The notes under the pieces: model-generated
What the model saw: the letters and a program-made list of their open reading frames with translations, nothing else
Database searches by the model: none
Told to the model about the DNA's origin: nothing
Shown: in pieces, positions 18,132 to 27,991 of the stretch
Numbering within the stretch: the stretch's first letter is position 1
How the letters are laid out: each line of letters opens with the position of its first letter
NCBI GenBank assembly: GCA_049840435.1
Contig: JASGKY010000024.1
Location: 62,001-126,000 of the forward strand
Length of the DNA stretch: 64,000 nucleotides
Direction: 5' to 3'
From: JADLHS01 sp049840435
GTDB lineage: Bacteria; Verrucomicrobiota; Verrucomicrobiia; Limisphaerales; JADLHS01
Position numbers and translations under genes: made by a program

Positions 18132-18706
18132 GACAAACGATTCGAGAGGGTGGTGAGTGGCGACGGTTGGTCGCCCAGTTTTTTCTGTAAAGCTTCCAAC
18201 GCCTGCCGCAACCGATATTTCACGGTGCTGGTGGCGATGCCGAGCGCATCAGCGGTCTCTTGCAACGTCAGTTCCTGGTAATAATGCAGATGCACTGTAT
18301 CGCGTAGTTCCGGTGGCAAATTATCCACATGCTGAAATAACACCGCCGCCAAGTCGGCCTGCGCGCTGGATTCTGCTGGCGTTGGCCCAGCGGCGACGCA
18401 ATCTTCCCACCATTCTATCGGACGCGCTTCCGTGCGGTGATTCGCCCGCCGCCAATCCACATACACGTGATGGGCGATGCCATGCAGCCACGAGCTGAAG
18501 GAGGATTTTCCCGCAAACGTCGGCAACGCGTGCCACGCCCGGCTGAATGTGCGTTGGGTCAGGTCGGCGGCATCGGCGTCATGCCCCGTGTAGCGCCGGA
18601 GGAAGGCGTAGATCCGCTCGTAGAATAATTCGATAAGCCGCGTCGCCGCGCGGGCATCACCGTGGCGAGCGGCTTCAGCCAGTTGGGTTGCGGAAGATTC
18701 GTCCAT
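18128..18706 (-). CDS. RNA polymerase ECF sigma factor
   Basis: 192 aa. Region 2 (~10-80): RHGDARAATRLIELFYERIY, YTGHDADAADLTQRTFSRAW and SFSSWLHGIAHHVYVDWRR; region 4 (~125-180): LPPELRDTVHLHYYQELTLQ and ETADALGIATSTVKYRLRQA. Normal ECF length. First gene of a three-gene unit in which both downstream genes start within the preceding stop codon. Promoter autoregulation would be usual for such factors, but no promoter motif could be assigned in the 104 bases between it and the Nudix gene. Confidence 0.92.
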   Translation of the reverse strand: MDESSATQLAEAARHGDARAATRLIELFYERIYAFLRRYTGHDADAADLTQRTFSRAWHALPTFAGKSSFSSWLHGIAHHVYVDWRRANHRTEARPIEWWEDCVAAGPTPAESSAQADLAAVLFQHVDNLPPELRDTVHLHYYQELTLQETADALGIATSTVKYRLRQALEALQKKLGDQPSPLTTLSNRLS

Positions 18707-18810
18707 GCGTTGTCATCTGGTTAGTCGAAACTCGCCCGGCAGGTGGACAAAAAATTCTTTCAGAATTTATGCCCGGTCAGGCAATGGACAAATAGACCAG
18801 CCAACGCGAC

Positions 18811-19449
18811 TTATGTTACGTCAAAATCCGTGGGGCGCTGCGGGTCGTGCCGGTGAGCGAACATGCAGTCGATCTGGTGGCGTTTGATGCGGGTATCGGA
18901 GAGTTCGGGGATTGCGTGCTTGCCAAAGAATTCGATGGCATCGGTCTCATCGCTCGTGGTGGCCTGGCCGCCGATGATTTCGCAGCGCACAAAGAGTTTG
19001 TAGACGTGGAAGGGGAAGGGCGGTTCGTGCTGGTGCAACGTGCGGTCAAAGAGCGCGAGGATTTTGGTGGCGCGCACGTGGAAGCCTGTTTCTTCTAAAA
19101 CTTCGCGGATGACATTCGCGGCAGGAGTTTCGCCAACATCTGCCCAACCACCGGGGAGTGTCCATTTGCCGTCAGACTTCTCTTTAACGAGGAGAATTTT
19201 GTCTTCGCGAAAGATGACGCCGCGCACGTCTACTTTGGGCGTGGCGTAACCGAAGTCGGCGCTGAACAGATTGCGGATGACAGGGAGGTTGAGGTCTGAG
19301 CCGGCGGCGAGCATTTCGACGGCGAGTTCGCGGATGGCTTTGTAGCGTTCGATGTCGTACGGGTCGGTGGCGAAGGTGAGGCCGGTCTGGGCGATGGCTT
19401 GGAGGCGCGTGGTCCAGTTGATCCACTTGGGATTTTTGTCAGTGCTCAC
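18811..19449 (-). CDS. Nudix hydrolase (ADP-ribose pyrophosphatase-like)
   Basis: 212 aa. Hydrolyses a nucleoside diphosphate linked to another moiety. The Nudix box G-x5-E-x7-REV-x-EE-x-GF is complete in the segment GGWADVGETPAANVIREV plus LEETGF (~residues 104-127). The N-terminal ~70 residues (WINWTTRLQAIAQTGLTF, YKAIRELAVEML) are the extra helical domain of the Nudix_N_2 group, which includes ADP-ribose and related hydrolases. Precise substrate cannot be told. Stop TAA at 18811. Confidence 0.9.
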   Translation of the reverse strand: MSTDKNPKWINWTTRLQAIAQTGLTFATDPYDIERYKAIRELAVEMLAAGSDLNLPVIRNLFSADFGYATPKVDVRGVIFREDKILLVKEKSDGKWTLPGGWADVGETPAANVIREVLEETGFHVRATKILALFDRTLHQHEPPFPFHVYKLFVRCEIIGGQATTSDETDAIEFFGKHAIPELSDTRIKRHQIDCMFAHRHDPQRPTDFDVT

Positions 19450-19529
19450 GAGGTTCAGATTAGTCGAAGGTAACGCGTTTGAGAACTGCGGGGTTTGGAG
19501 GGCGGAAATGGAACTCTGACTCCATGAAA

Positions 19530-19555
19530 AAGCCCGGCGTTTTCACGCCGGGCTT
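19530..19555 (-). terminator. Rho-independent terminator of the transaldolase gene
   Basis: Perfect 11-bp stem AAGCCCGGCGT/ACGCCGGGCTT with a four-base loop; on the minus strand it is followed by a run of five T. It lies 17 bases after the tal stop codon. The stem on the plus strand has A-rich flanks, so it would not serve genes on that strand. Confidence 0.85.
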
Positions 19556-19572
19556 GAAGGTGAAAATAGACT

Positions 19573-20538
19573 TCAACCGAGTTTCGCGGCGATGAACGCT
19601 TCGAGCTTCATGGCATCAGCATTGAAGAGGCGGACACCTTCGGAGGTTTTCTCCGTGGCCATCTGGTTTTCGTTGAGCAGCCAGCGGAATTTCTTTTCGG
19701 TCACATCGAGCTTCTCGATCTTGCTTTCCTTGGCAATCTCAGGGCTGAGCTTGCGCGTGAGCGGGGTGGTGTTCTTCTGGAGTTCGCCGAGCAAGGCCGG
19801 GCTGATGGTGAGCAGATCGCTGCCGGCGAGTTCCTGGATTTCGCCGATATTGCGGAAGCTCGCGCCCATGACTTCGGTGTCGTGGCCGAACTTTTTGTAG
19901 TAGGAATAAATCTCTTTTACGGACACCACGCCGGGGTCTTCGGCAGCGGTGTAATCCTTGCCGGTGGATTTTTTATACCAGTCGAGGATGCGACCCACGA
20001 AGGGCGAGATAAGTTTGGCCTTGGCTTCGGCGCAGGCGACGGCTTGGGCGAGTGAGAAGAGCAGGGTGAGGTTGCAATTGATGCCTTCCTTCTGGAGCAC
20101 TTCGCAGGCGCGGATGCCTTCCCACGTGCTGGCGATCTTGACGAGGATACGTTCGCGCGCGATGCCAGCCTGGTCGTAGAGCTTGATGAACTGGCGGCCT
20201 TTGGCGACGAGCGCGTCGGCGTCGAAGGAGAGATTGGCGTCCGTCTCGGTCGAGACGCGGCCGGGGACGATCTTCAAAATCTCGCAACCGAAGGCGATGA
20301 GGAGATTATCGAGAACATGATGCAACAAGGCTTTGCCTGCGAGGCCGGATTTTTTGGCGTCGGTGATGACCTTGTCCACGAGCCAGGCGTATTCGGGCAT
20401 CTGCGCGGCTTTGAGGATGAGAGAGGGATTGGTGGTGGCGTCGCGCGGGGCGTATTGCTTGAGCGTGGCGAAATCGCCGGTGTCCGCGACGACGACGGTA
20501 AATTGTTTGAGCTGGTCGAGTTGATTGGTAGCACTCAT
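19573..20538 (-). CDS. tal: Transaldolase
   Basis: 321 aa from ATG 20538 (MSATNQLDQLKQF). Transfers a dihydroxyacetone unit between sedoheptulose 7-phosphate and glyceraldehyde 3-phosphate in the non-oxidative pentose phosphate pathway. Motifs of the TalA/TalB (class 1) group: YAPRDATTNPSLILKAAQM, VSTETDANLSFD, ILVKIASTWEGI (Schiff-base lysine), GINCNLTLLFSLAQAVACAE, and FVGRILDWYK. Monocistronic, with a strong terminator directly after. Confidence 0.96.
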   Translation of the reverse strand: MSATNQLDQLKQFTVVVADTGDFATLKQYAPRDATTNPSLILKAAQMPEYAWLVDKVITDAKKSGLAGKALLHHVLDNLLIAFGCEILKIVPGRVSTETDANLSFDADALVAKGRQFIKLYDQAGIARERILVKIASTWEGIRACEVLQKEGINCNLTLLFSLAQAVACAEAKAKLISPFVGRILDWYKKSTGKDYTAAEDPGVVSVKEIYSYYKKFGHDTEVMGASFRNIGEIQELAGSDLLTISPALLGELQKNTTPLTRKLSPEIAKESKIEKLDVTEKKFRWLLNENQMATEKTSEGVRLFNADAMKLEAFIAAKLG

Positions 20539-20772
20539 AGGGGGCAAACAGACTAATGAGTGCGGCGCGGGTTGTCAGTCCACAATTCAGGTGACCGTGA
20601 TGACTGGTGGTCATGATTTTAATGGGGCGCGGCCATGGCTGGTTGACCACAGGCGTGGTGGTTAAGTGTGGCGGATGTGTCCAGTCACTACCGACCTAAG
20701 AATGGTTCGTATCACCTGAAATGATTTTTTAATTTTGATGAAAGAAAAACTCTGAATGTGCGTCTGACAGCC

Positions 20773-22950
20773 ATGCGTTTGATTAAAAATTTGTTCGTTC
20801 TCGCTTGCGGTGTCGCGGCGAGCTCCGGCCTTGCTGAAACGCCGCCGCCGTTTCCGACTGATCCTCAGCAGGTACTTGAGCGCACCTGTTTCCAAACCGG
20901 CGGGGCCTGGAGCGAGGTCAGCAATCTTCGTTCGGACGTCGCGATTGTTTACGGCATCGACGCAAAGTTGCCGGAACGCATCCAGACGTGGCGTAACCGC
21001 GGTTATCGCATTCACGTGATGACAGGCGTCGCGTGGGGGCAATATCAGGATTATCTCTACGGTCGCTTTGACGGCATCAATCACGAAGACGAGGCCCAGA
21101 CGGATCGCAACGGCCGTAAGATCAGTCATGGCGGCGACGTGTATTACATGTGTCCGGGGACGAACTATGGGAAATTCCTATGCGTCGGCGTGCAGCGTGC
21201 GTTGGATGCTGGCGCGGAGGCAATTCATCTGGAAGAGCCGGAGTTTTGGGATCGCGGCGGTTACTCGGAAGGTTTCAAGCGCGAGTGGCGCAGCTATTAC
21301 AATGAGGAATGGCAGCCGCCGCACAGCTCTGTGGATGCCCGTTGGCGCGCAGGAAAGTTGAAATACTTCCTGTATCGGCGCGCATTGCAGCAGGTGTTCG
21401 ATTATGTGCAGGAATTCAATCAAACGCACCGGTAAACATGTGCGCTGTTATGTGCCGACGCACAGCCTGCTGAATTATGCGCAGTGGTGCATCGTCAGTC
21501 CGCAGTCGAGTCTCGCGATGCTTGAACGGCTGCGATGGTTATATCGCGCAGGTTTGGACCGGCACGTCGCGCGAGCCGAATCGGTTTCGCGGCGAAGTCC
21601 GCTCGCGCACGTTTGAGACGGCGTTCCTCGAATACGGCGCGATGCAAAATCTCGTTCGCGCCACGGGGCGTGGGCGTCTGGTATCTGAACGATCCCATCG
21701 AAGATAATCCGAACCACGATTGGAATGACTACCAAACGCAACTGGGAATCCACGCTGATCGCATCGTTGTTTCAACCGGAGGTCTGGCAATATGAAGTCG
21801 CGCCCTGGCCAGAGCGCATCTTCAACGGGCGTTATCCACGATCCGTTCCAAGCCGAGGAGCGCCAGTGCATTCCCGCCCGCGTACGCGACCGAGTTGCAG
21901 ACCGTGATGAACGTGCTCAACGACATGAAGCAGGATCATGTCGCAGTGGGATTGCGGCACGACCGGCATCGGCGTGGTAGCGAGCGATTCGTTGATGTTC
22001 CAGCGGGGTGAACCGACACCGAGCGATCCGCACTTGGGCAATTTTTACGGCCTCGCGATGCCGCTGATGAAGCGCGGGGTGCCGGTCACGCCCGTGCAGT
22101 TGGAGAATTTTACGGTGCCCGAATTATCTCACGGGTTTCCGGGTATTGTTGCTGAGTTACGACGGGCAAAAGCCGCTTTCGCCTGACGTGCATGGGCCGT
22201 TGGCGGATTGGGTAAAGCGGGGCGGGGTGTTGGTCGTTTGCGATGCGCGACGCCGATCCTTATCTGAAAGTGCGCGAATGGTGGAATAGCGAGAGACGCA
22301 ATTACGCAACGCCACGTGAACATCTTTTCGAGAAGCTCGGGCTCAAGGCATCGGTCGTGGCGAATGGATTGCAGTCGGTCGGCAAAGGCGGATTGATCTC
22401 GGCTGCGTGAACGTCCGGTGAGTTGTTCCGCCAGTCCCGCCGGCGCAGCGCGCGTGGTTGAGGTGACGCAACAGGCCGTCAAGGCGGCGGGCTTGAAGTG
22501 GCGCGAGGGGAATTATCTGTTGCTCAGCGTGGACCGTATGTGATTGCCGCTGGTCTTGATGAGTCGGTGGCAGGCGAACCCAAGGAAGTGCGCGGCCGTT
22601 TTGTGAACTTGTTCGATTCCGAGTTGCGCGTGGTGAATAGCGTGAGCATCAAGCCCGGCGATCGCTATCTCTTGCGCGACCTGGATTTCAAACGCGAGGC
22701 CAAGCCCACGGTGTTGGCCTCGGCGTGCAAGGCGCTGGAAACCGCCCGCGACAGCAAGTCATTGTCACTGGCCGTAGAAGGCGTGGCGAAGACCCCGGCG
22801 ATTGTGTTGCTCAGTGCAGCGAGTGTGCCCAAGTCCGTCACCTTGGATGGCGCGGCGGTGACTGGTTTCGAGTATTCCCCGAGTGAGAAGCTGCTTTGGA
22901 TTCGCTTCCCCAACGAGTCACGCCCGCGGACGTTGACGGTCGGCTTTTAA
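20773..22950 (+). pseudogene. Putative secreted glycosidase, broken by many frameshifts
   Basis: The first frame (from ATG 20773, signal peptide LFVLACGVAASSGLA) runs to a stop near 21435 with conserved-looking text: VMTGVAWGQYQDYLYG, GGDVYYMCPGTNYGKF, GAEAIHLEEPEFWDRGGYSE. The protein then continues through short pieces in all three frames: HVRCYVPTHSLLNYA (from ~21410), GCDGYIAQVWTGTSREPN (~21530), VWYLNDPIEDNPNHDWNDYQ (~21675), SLMFQRGEPTPSDPHLGNF (~21985), and a last open stretch 22498-22950 (VAQRGPYVIAAGLDES to RTLTVGF). At least seven frame changes are needed between 21430 and 22500. An intact version would be about 720 aa. The E-x-P-E and carbohydrate-active feel suggest a glycoside hydrolase, but I cannot place the family. 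Confidence 0.75.
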
Positions 22951-22968
22951 GCGACAACGAAGCTGACT

Positions 22969-25354
22969 TCAGTTTGCGTTCGAGCGCGCGTCTAGTTGGC
23001 GGAGCAGGGCGGCGGCTTCGGGGAATTGCGGGTTCAACTCCAATGCGCGGCTCGCCGCCTGGCGGGCTTCGCGCATCTGACCCAGTTGCGCATGGATTGT
23101 GGCGCGGGCGTAGGGAATCCCGGCATCGCGCGGTGCGGCGCCTTCGGCGGCGAGCAGGGCTTGGATCGCGCCGAGCAAATTTCCCGCGGCGTGCCGGGCC
23201 AACCCGAGGTTGTAGCCGGCCCGGGCGTGGCGGGGATCGAGTTTCACGGCTTCCTCCAGTTCAGCCAGAACTTTCCGGGATTCGCCGAGTTCATTCCAAG
23301 CGAGCGCGAGTTTGAATCGGAACTCGGCATCGCGTGGCGCCAGGCGCACGGCTTCCTGTAACTCTGCCAATGCTTCGCGCGGACGACCCAGTTGACTGAG
23401 CACGATCGCCGTTTCGTGGCGGAAGCCCGGCGAGAACGGATCCCATTTCGCCGCCGTCTGGAAATGTTGGAGTGCGTTCGTCGGGTTATTGCGGGCCAAT
23501 GCAAGAATGCCCAACTGCATTTGTCCCGCCGGTTGATCGGCGTTGTGTTGCAGCATGTGTTGCAACTCCGAGCCTGCGCGAGAGGACAAGTCCACGGTCG
23601 CGGCCAGCGTTTGTGCGGCGACGACCCGGACGTTGCGCGAGGAATCGTCGAACCGGGCGCGTAACGCGGATTGAACTTCGGGCGGAGTGGTTTCGCCCAA
23701 GGTCGCCAAGGTTTGAATGATGCTTTGCCGCACCAGCGCATTGGTGTCAGCCAGTCGGTCGGCGAGCGCTGCTGTGACTTGTGGTTCACTTACCCAACGT
23801 TCCAGCAGATTGGCGGCGACGGCGCGCCAGTAATCTTGTTCGTCGGTTTGCAGCATCTTCAGCAACGCGGCGCGGGCGGTTTCGTCGCCTTGCTTGGTGC
23901 GGGCAATGGTCTTGGGCGCGTTGCCGGTACGGGCGATTCATCTTGTCGCCGTACCATTGCTCAACATAGCCTAATGCCCACTCCGTGCTCTGGTCCTGAT
24001 GACACCGATTGCAGGCGTTCGGGATGCCAAACTGTTTCGTCAGCAACGGATCGGGAATCGTGAAGCCGTGATCGTGGCGCCGATGCCGTTGCATGTAATC
24101 CGTCTGCGGCATGTGACAGTTGACGCATTCGCCGCCGGTTTCCTTGATCGTCTTGGGATGGTAGTCGCCCAGATCAAAATTGAGCATCGTGCCGTTGGTA
24201 TCAAAGCCGAATACCCTGTGCTGGCTGTGCGTGACGGGATTGATGGCCGGGGCGTTAGTAGCGCCGGGACTGTGGCAACTGAGGCACATCATGTTGCCGG
24301 GCAACCGCACCTTGGCGCTGTGGAAGTCATGGCAATCCACACAGCGGACCCCTTTGTGAAACATCCGACTGCCCATGAAGGCGGAGACTTCGTAATCCTC
24401 GTCGCGCACCTGACCATCGGGATAAAATAAATCCGATTCGTCCACGGTGGATAGCAAGTGATGATCGAAGAAACTGTCGCCGGGTTTCGGGTCGCCGGTA
24501 ATTTCGCCCCGGCGTGAATGACAAGCCGCACAAGTGGCGAACATCTGGTCGCGCGACAGTTTTTTGATCGTCGGGTCAGTGAGGTTCTTGCCCTTGTTCG
24601 AGTATTGCCACTCGTTGTGCGCCTTCATCGGGCCGTGACAGGATTCGCAACCGACACTGCGCTCCGCCATCGCGGTGCGGAAGGCGTCGTTGGTGACATC
24701 GTAATTCTTTCGCAGGCGCGTGTTGTGGCAGGTGGCGCACATGGTGTTCCAGTTCATGCCGCGTCCGGTCCAATGCCCCCATTCGCCCGGTTGCCGGTCT
24801 TCCGTGCCGTAAACATTGAACCATTCCTTGGCGTGCGGGTCCCATGCGAGTTCGGTCGCCTGCAACCGTCCGCCGGGGAACGGGATGAGCATCTGGCGCA
24901 ACGGATCGTGACCGATAACACGTTCAACCCGGAAGAATTCTTGCGTGCGGCTCAAACCGACTGCAGTGATGGAGTAACTACCGTTCTGGCCGTGAACGCG
25001 GGCTTGCTGCGAGCGAGGCCCGATGGCTCTTGCTGGTGCAAATGCCGTCTGGTCCAGATTGGTCGTGGGCATGCGTTCCGCCAGACCGTGATTTGACTTG
25101 GCCCATAGTTCGTAGGCTTCTTCGTGGCACTCCTTGCAGCTGGTTGAGCCGGCGTAGGCCGCGAAGGTTTTTGCTTCGTCCTCAAGGGCGAATGCGTTTG
25201 AACTGTTAGCAGAGTCTCGGGCTGTTGGGCGAAGAACCAATGCCAGCGCTACAACCAATCCGAGAATGAGTGCGCCAATCAGAGCGAGCGGCGGTTTCTG
25301 TTTTGTCTTTCGAGTGGAATTCTTTTTGGCGGGGGCAGACACTTGGAAATGCAA
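22969..25354 (-). pseudogene. Octaheme c-type cytochrome with HEAT and TPR tail, one frameshift
   Basis: N-terminal membrane helix (LALIGALILGLVVALALVL, ~residues 24-42), then eight haem-binding C-x-x-C-H sites in order: CKECH, CATCH, CESCH, CAACH, CVDCH, CLSCH, CVNCH, CNRCH (24.0-25.15 kb). The frame changes near 23940 (between KMNRPYR and GNAPKTIARTKQ on the coding strand); one extra base explains it. The second frame carries HEAT-like repeats (ANLLERWVSEPQVTAALADR) and then at least four TPRs (ALQHFQTAAKWDPFSPGF, ALAELQEAVRLAPRDAEF, VLAELEEAVKLDPRHARA). Start is TTG 25354 or GTG 25342. Such multihaem/TPR proteins are periplasmic and may take part in electron transfer; partners are not encoded nearby. 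About 794 aa when joined. Confidence 0.82.
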
Positions 25355-25418
25355 TTCCTGGCGATTCTAAGATTTGCCAGCAGCCTGGCAATCATTCATT
25401 GGGATGAGACCCCAAACC

Positions 25419-26510
25419 TCAAAACGGCCAGTTGATGCCGAAGGAAAGATACAGGCCGCCGGTCATGTTGAGTTCCGCTTCGCGTCCGCCGCCGCTGAAG
25501 GTGGCGCTGCTCAGCGGCATGTATTGGATGCCGAGATAAAGGTCGCCGTGTTCTTCGACGTGATACATCAACGTGGCGCCCAGATAACCGCCATAAACGA
25601 ACTGGCTGTCGCTGGTGCTGCCGTGGTTAGCTGTCTTGCTGCCGTCATCGAAAAGGAGGGTTTCATTATACTTTAGGTCGCCGGAGATCAAGCCGACCGC
25701 CGCGCCGGCGCTGACTTGGGTCGCAAAATTGTACGGTAGTTCCCAATGCAACGTCGGACCGAGCCGCAAGGTGTAGAGCGAGACATCCAGCGTATGGCCG
25801 CTGACATAACCGCCGACATTGGTTTGCTCCGCCGCAAGACTGGGAGTGTTTTTGATATTCGGACCAAGCCCGCTAGAGCCACCATTGTAGGCGGCGTCTG
25901 GCATGAGGATTCCACCGGTGTCATAGGTGTGGGTTGTCCGCGTTGCGGAAATCCGGATGGGATTGTTATCCTCGATTTCCATCATCAGCCAGCCGAAGCC
26001 GAGTTCCCAACCGATCAGTGCATCACCCCAACGGCCCAAGTGTCCGCCGTAGGCGATGTCTAGTCCTGGTTGAATGTCGCCCGTTTCACTGGTGCTGCCG
26101 TTGGCGGTGAAGGTGTGCGCGCTGTGGTAGGACAAAGTGCTGCCGATCGACTGGCCGCCATTATTGTAGCCCCAATACGAAGTCCAATAATTCACCGTGT
26201 CGTTCAACTCATCCACGCGCACATAACCATCATCGTAAACATGGTCCGTGCCGTTGGCGATGGCACCAGGATTGTAACCGGAAACGGCGAAGGTGCCGCT
26301 CATCCTGAAATCCGCTTTGATGTTCAATCCGGCCATTACGCCGACGCGGAAATGTCTGGGCCAGTAGTCGGTGTCGGCGGGGGATTCCAGCCAGGAATAA
26401 TTCCACGGGCCGGGTTGCTGGGCCAGGCTCGCGCTCGCGGAGGCGAGTAGCAGCGGTAGCCAGAGACGGGAGGATCGCTTTCGCAAGCGACGGTATTGCA
26501 TGGCACGCAT
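25419..26510 (-). CDS. Outer-membrane beta-barrel protein
   Basis: 363 aa. Basic N-terminus and hydrophobic core (LWLPLLLASASASLA) then cleavage before QQPGPW: a signal peptide. The mature part is rich in Gly, Tyr, Asn and Ser, with alternating-hydrophobic strands such as HFRVGVMAGLNIKADFRM, GDALIGWELGFGWLMMEI and GYLGATLMYHVEEHGDLYL, and ends in LNMTGGLYLSFGINWPF, the terminal aromatic residue expected of barrel proteins. I do not recognise a named family. Seven bases after the stop of the next gene upstream (26518), so the two are probably an operon. Start could also be ATG 26501. Confidence 0.75.
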   Translation of the reverse strand: MRAMQYRRLRKRSSRLWLPLLLASASASLAQQPGPWNYSWLESPADTDYWPRHFRVGVMAGLNIKADFRMSGTFAVSGYNPGAIANGTDHVYDDGYVRVDELNDTVNYWTSYWGYNNGGQSIGSTLSYHSAHTFTANGSTSETGDIQPGLDIAYGGHLGRWGDALIGWELGFGWLMMEIEDNNPIRISATRTTHTYDTGGILMPDAAYNGGSSGLGPNIKNTPSLAAEQTNVGGYVSGHTLDVSLYTLRLGPTLHWELPYNFATQVSAGAAVGLISGDLKYNETLLFDDGSKTANHGSTSDSQFVYGGYLGATLMYHVEEHGDLYLGIQYMPLSSATFSGGGREAELNMTGGLYLSFGINWPF

Positions 26511-26517
26511 GGAAAAA

Positions 26518-27906
26518 TTAGGGGTTCAACTGGACGCGATAATAACGCGAGTTCGAGCCGCCGGGGGGCACACTAATCGTTTTGGGTGGGCCGCTGTCAA
26601 TCCATTGGACGCGATCAGCCGGGGCCACAATGGCGGGCTGGGCTGCCATCGCGTTGGTAAGGCTGGGGTCGTCACCATAGAGAATCGTGTAGCTCCGTCC
26701 GGGAATGGATTGAAATTCAAGCAACAGGCCGCCGGAAATTAATCGCACGTTGGTGATGGCTGGGTACGTCGTGTTTGTTATGGTCGTCGGGGTAAAGGTC
26801 AATCCGACTGCCCTGTAGGTCAGATTGCTGATCGAGGTGCGGGTGCGGCTGAAGTATTCCAGTCGCAAGTCCACGGTAGCGCCCGCAACCAAAGTGCTGT
26901 TATGTTGCACATAGGGTTCGCCGTTGTTGGTGCCAGAGGCGTTGTAAAGACGGTTTGTGCCCAGTCCGCTGACGAACAGGCGCACAGCGGGAAAATCAAT
27001 TGTGTCCGTGTTCTGGACCCGCACGATCTCTTCCATCAAGCCGGTCTGGGGATTGAATTGTTGCGCGACCTGCACGACGACAGTGGTGTTCGTAGAGACG
27101 ATTTCCTCCACGGTCATGCTGGTGGTCGCGGTGTTGTTGGTTGTGTTGGGATCGGCGGTACTCGCGGTGACGGTGGCGGTCAGATTGGAAGTGCCGCCCA
27201 AGGTCGGGCGAACCATGACGAGCAACTGTGTGGAACTGTTATTGGTCAACGCGCCGATGGTCCACGCCAAAATACCGTTGGTGTAAGAGGTGATGGCATT
27301 GGTCGGAGTGATGCTTAGGAGTTGAAAGTTGGCGGGCAGGGTATTGGTCACAACGACGTCAGCGGCGGCATTCGGGCCGAGGTTGGTGATCGTCAGACCG
27401 ATCGTGGTAGGGCTGTTCGCAATGACTCCCGAAGTTACGTTGGTCATCGTAATGGCCAGGTCTGCGGTCGGGGCGCTGACTTGGGTGAAGTAATTGGAGG
27501 TCGCGAGCGTGGATAGATTATTGGTCACCAAAGCCGTGATTTGGTTGGTCAACGCCCCGGCGGTCTGCGGGAGCAAGGTAAAGCTGAATTCGATTACCGG
27601 GGCAATCATGTTGGTCACCGGGAAAATAATTTCGGTGCTGTTCGTGAAGGCCTGCTGGTTTGTTGGAAAACTGTATTGCCCGGTGAAAATGACCGGGGCG
27701 GAAAACTTATTGGTGACATAGACAATCGGCCATGATCCCAAAGTCGTGTTGGTCAGGTAAATCGTGTAAGTAAGCGTGGTGTTGAATTGGACCGGATTCG
27801 GTGCCGCGCTTACACCGAGCCGAAATTGTCCATGCGAAGAAAGACCTGAAAATAGCAGAGACAGCAGCACCACCGCGCTGGTGAACAGTTTTTTATTGAA
27901 GTTCAT
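26518..27906 (-). CDS. Secreted DUF11 (Ig-like) repeat protein
   Basis: 462 aa from ATG 27906 (MNFNKKLFTSAVVLL). Signal peptide to about SSHGQ. Residues ~30-140 and ~150-245 are two DUF11-type Ig-like domains, with the typical phrases APNPVQFNTTLTYTIYLTN, ADLAITMTNVTSGVIANSP and LGPNAAADVVVTNTLPANF. The C-terminal ~200 residues hold further beta-rich text and end in a segment (IPGRSYTILYGDDPSLTNAM, YYRVQLNP) that recurs at the ends of the beta-helix proteins in this window. Likely surface or periplasmic; role unknown. Cotranscribed with the barrel protein downstream. Confidence 0.8.
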   Translation of the reverse strand: MNFNKKLFTSAVVLLSLLFSGLSSHGQFRLGVSAAPNPVQFNTTLTYTIYLTNTTLGSWPIVYVTNKFSAPVIFTGQYSFPTNQQAFTNSTEIIFPVTNMIAPVIEFSFTLLPQTAGALTNQITALVTNNLSTLATSNYFTQVSAPTADLAITMTNVTSGVIANSPTTIGLTITNLGPNAAADVVVTNTLPANFQLLSITPTNAITSYTNGILAWTIGALTNNSSTQLLVMVRPTLGGTSNLTATVTASTADPNTTNNTATTSMTVEEIVSTNTTVVVQVAQQFNPQTGLMEEIVRVQNTDTIDFPAVRLFVSGLGTNRLYNASGTNNGEPYVQHNSTLVAGATVDLRLEYFSRTRTSISNLTYRAVGLTFTPTTITNTTYPAITNVRLISGGLLLEFQSIPGRSYTILYGDDPSLTNAMAAQPAIVAPADRVQWIDSGPPKTISVPPGGSNSRYYRVQLNP

Positions 27907-27991
27907 GCACATCCCGACTGGTTTGAACCCACACCGTGCGGCGCAGTGTCAGGAAGGCTGCCACGTTTGGCAATACTGATGTTGCTCTGGC

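Noticed and set aside
20600..20614. ATGACTGGTGGTCAT perfect 5-bp inverted repeat as an operator for transaldolase
   Set aside because: Arms of five bases are expected by chance in 64 kb; no regulator gene adjoins.
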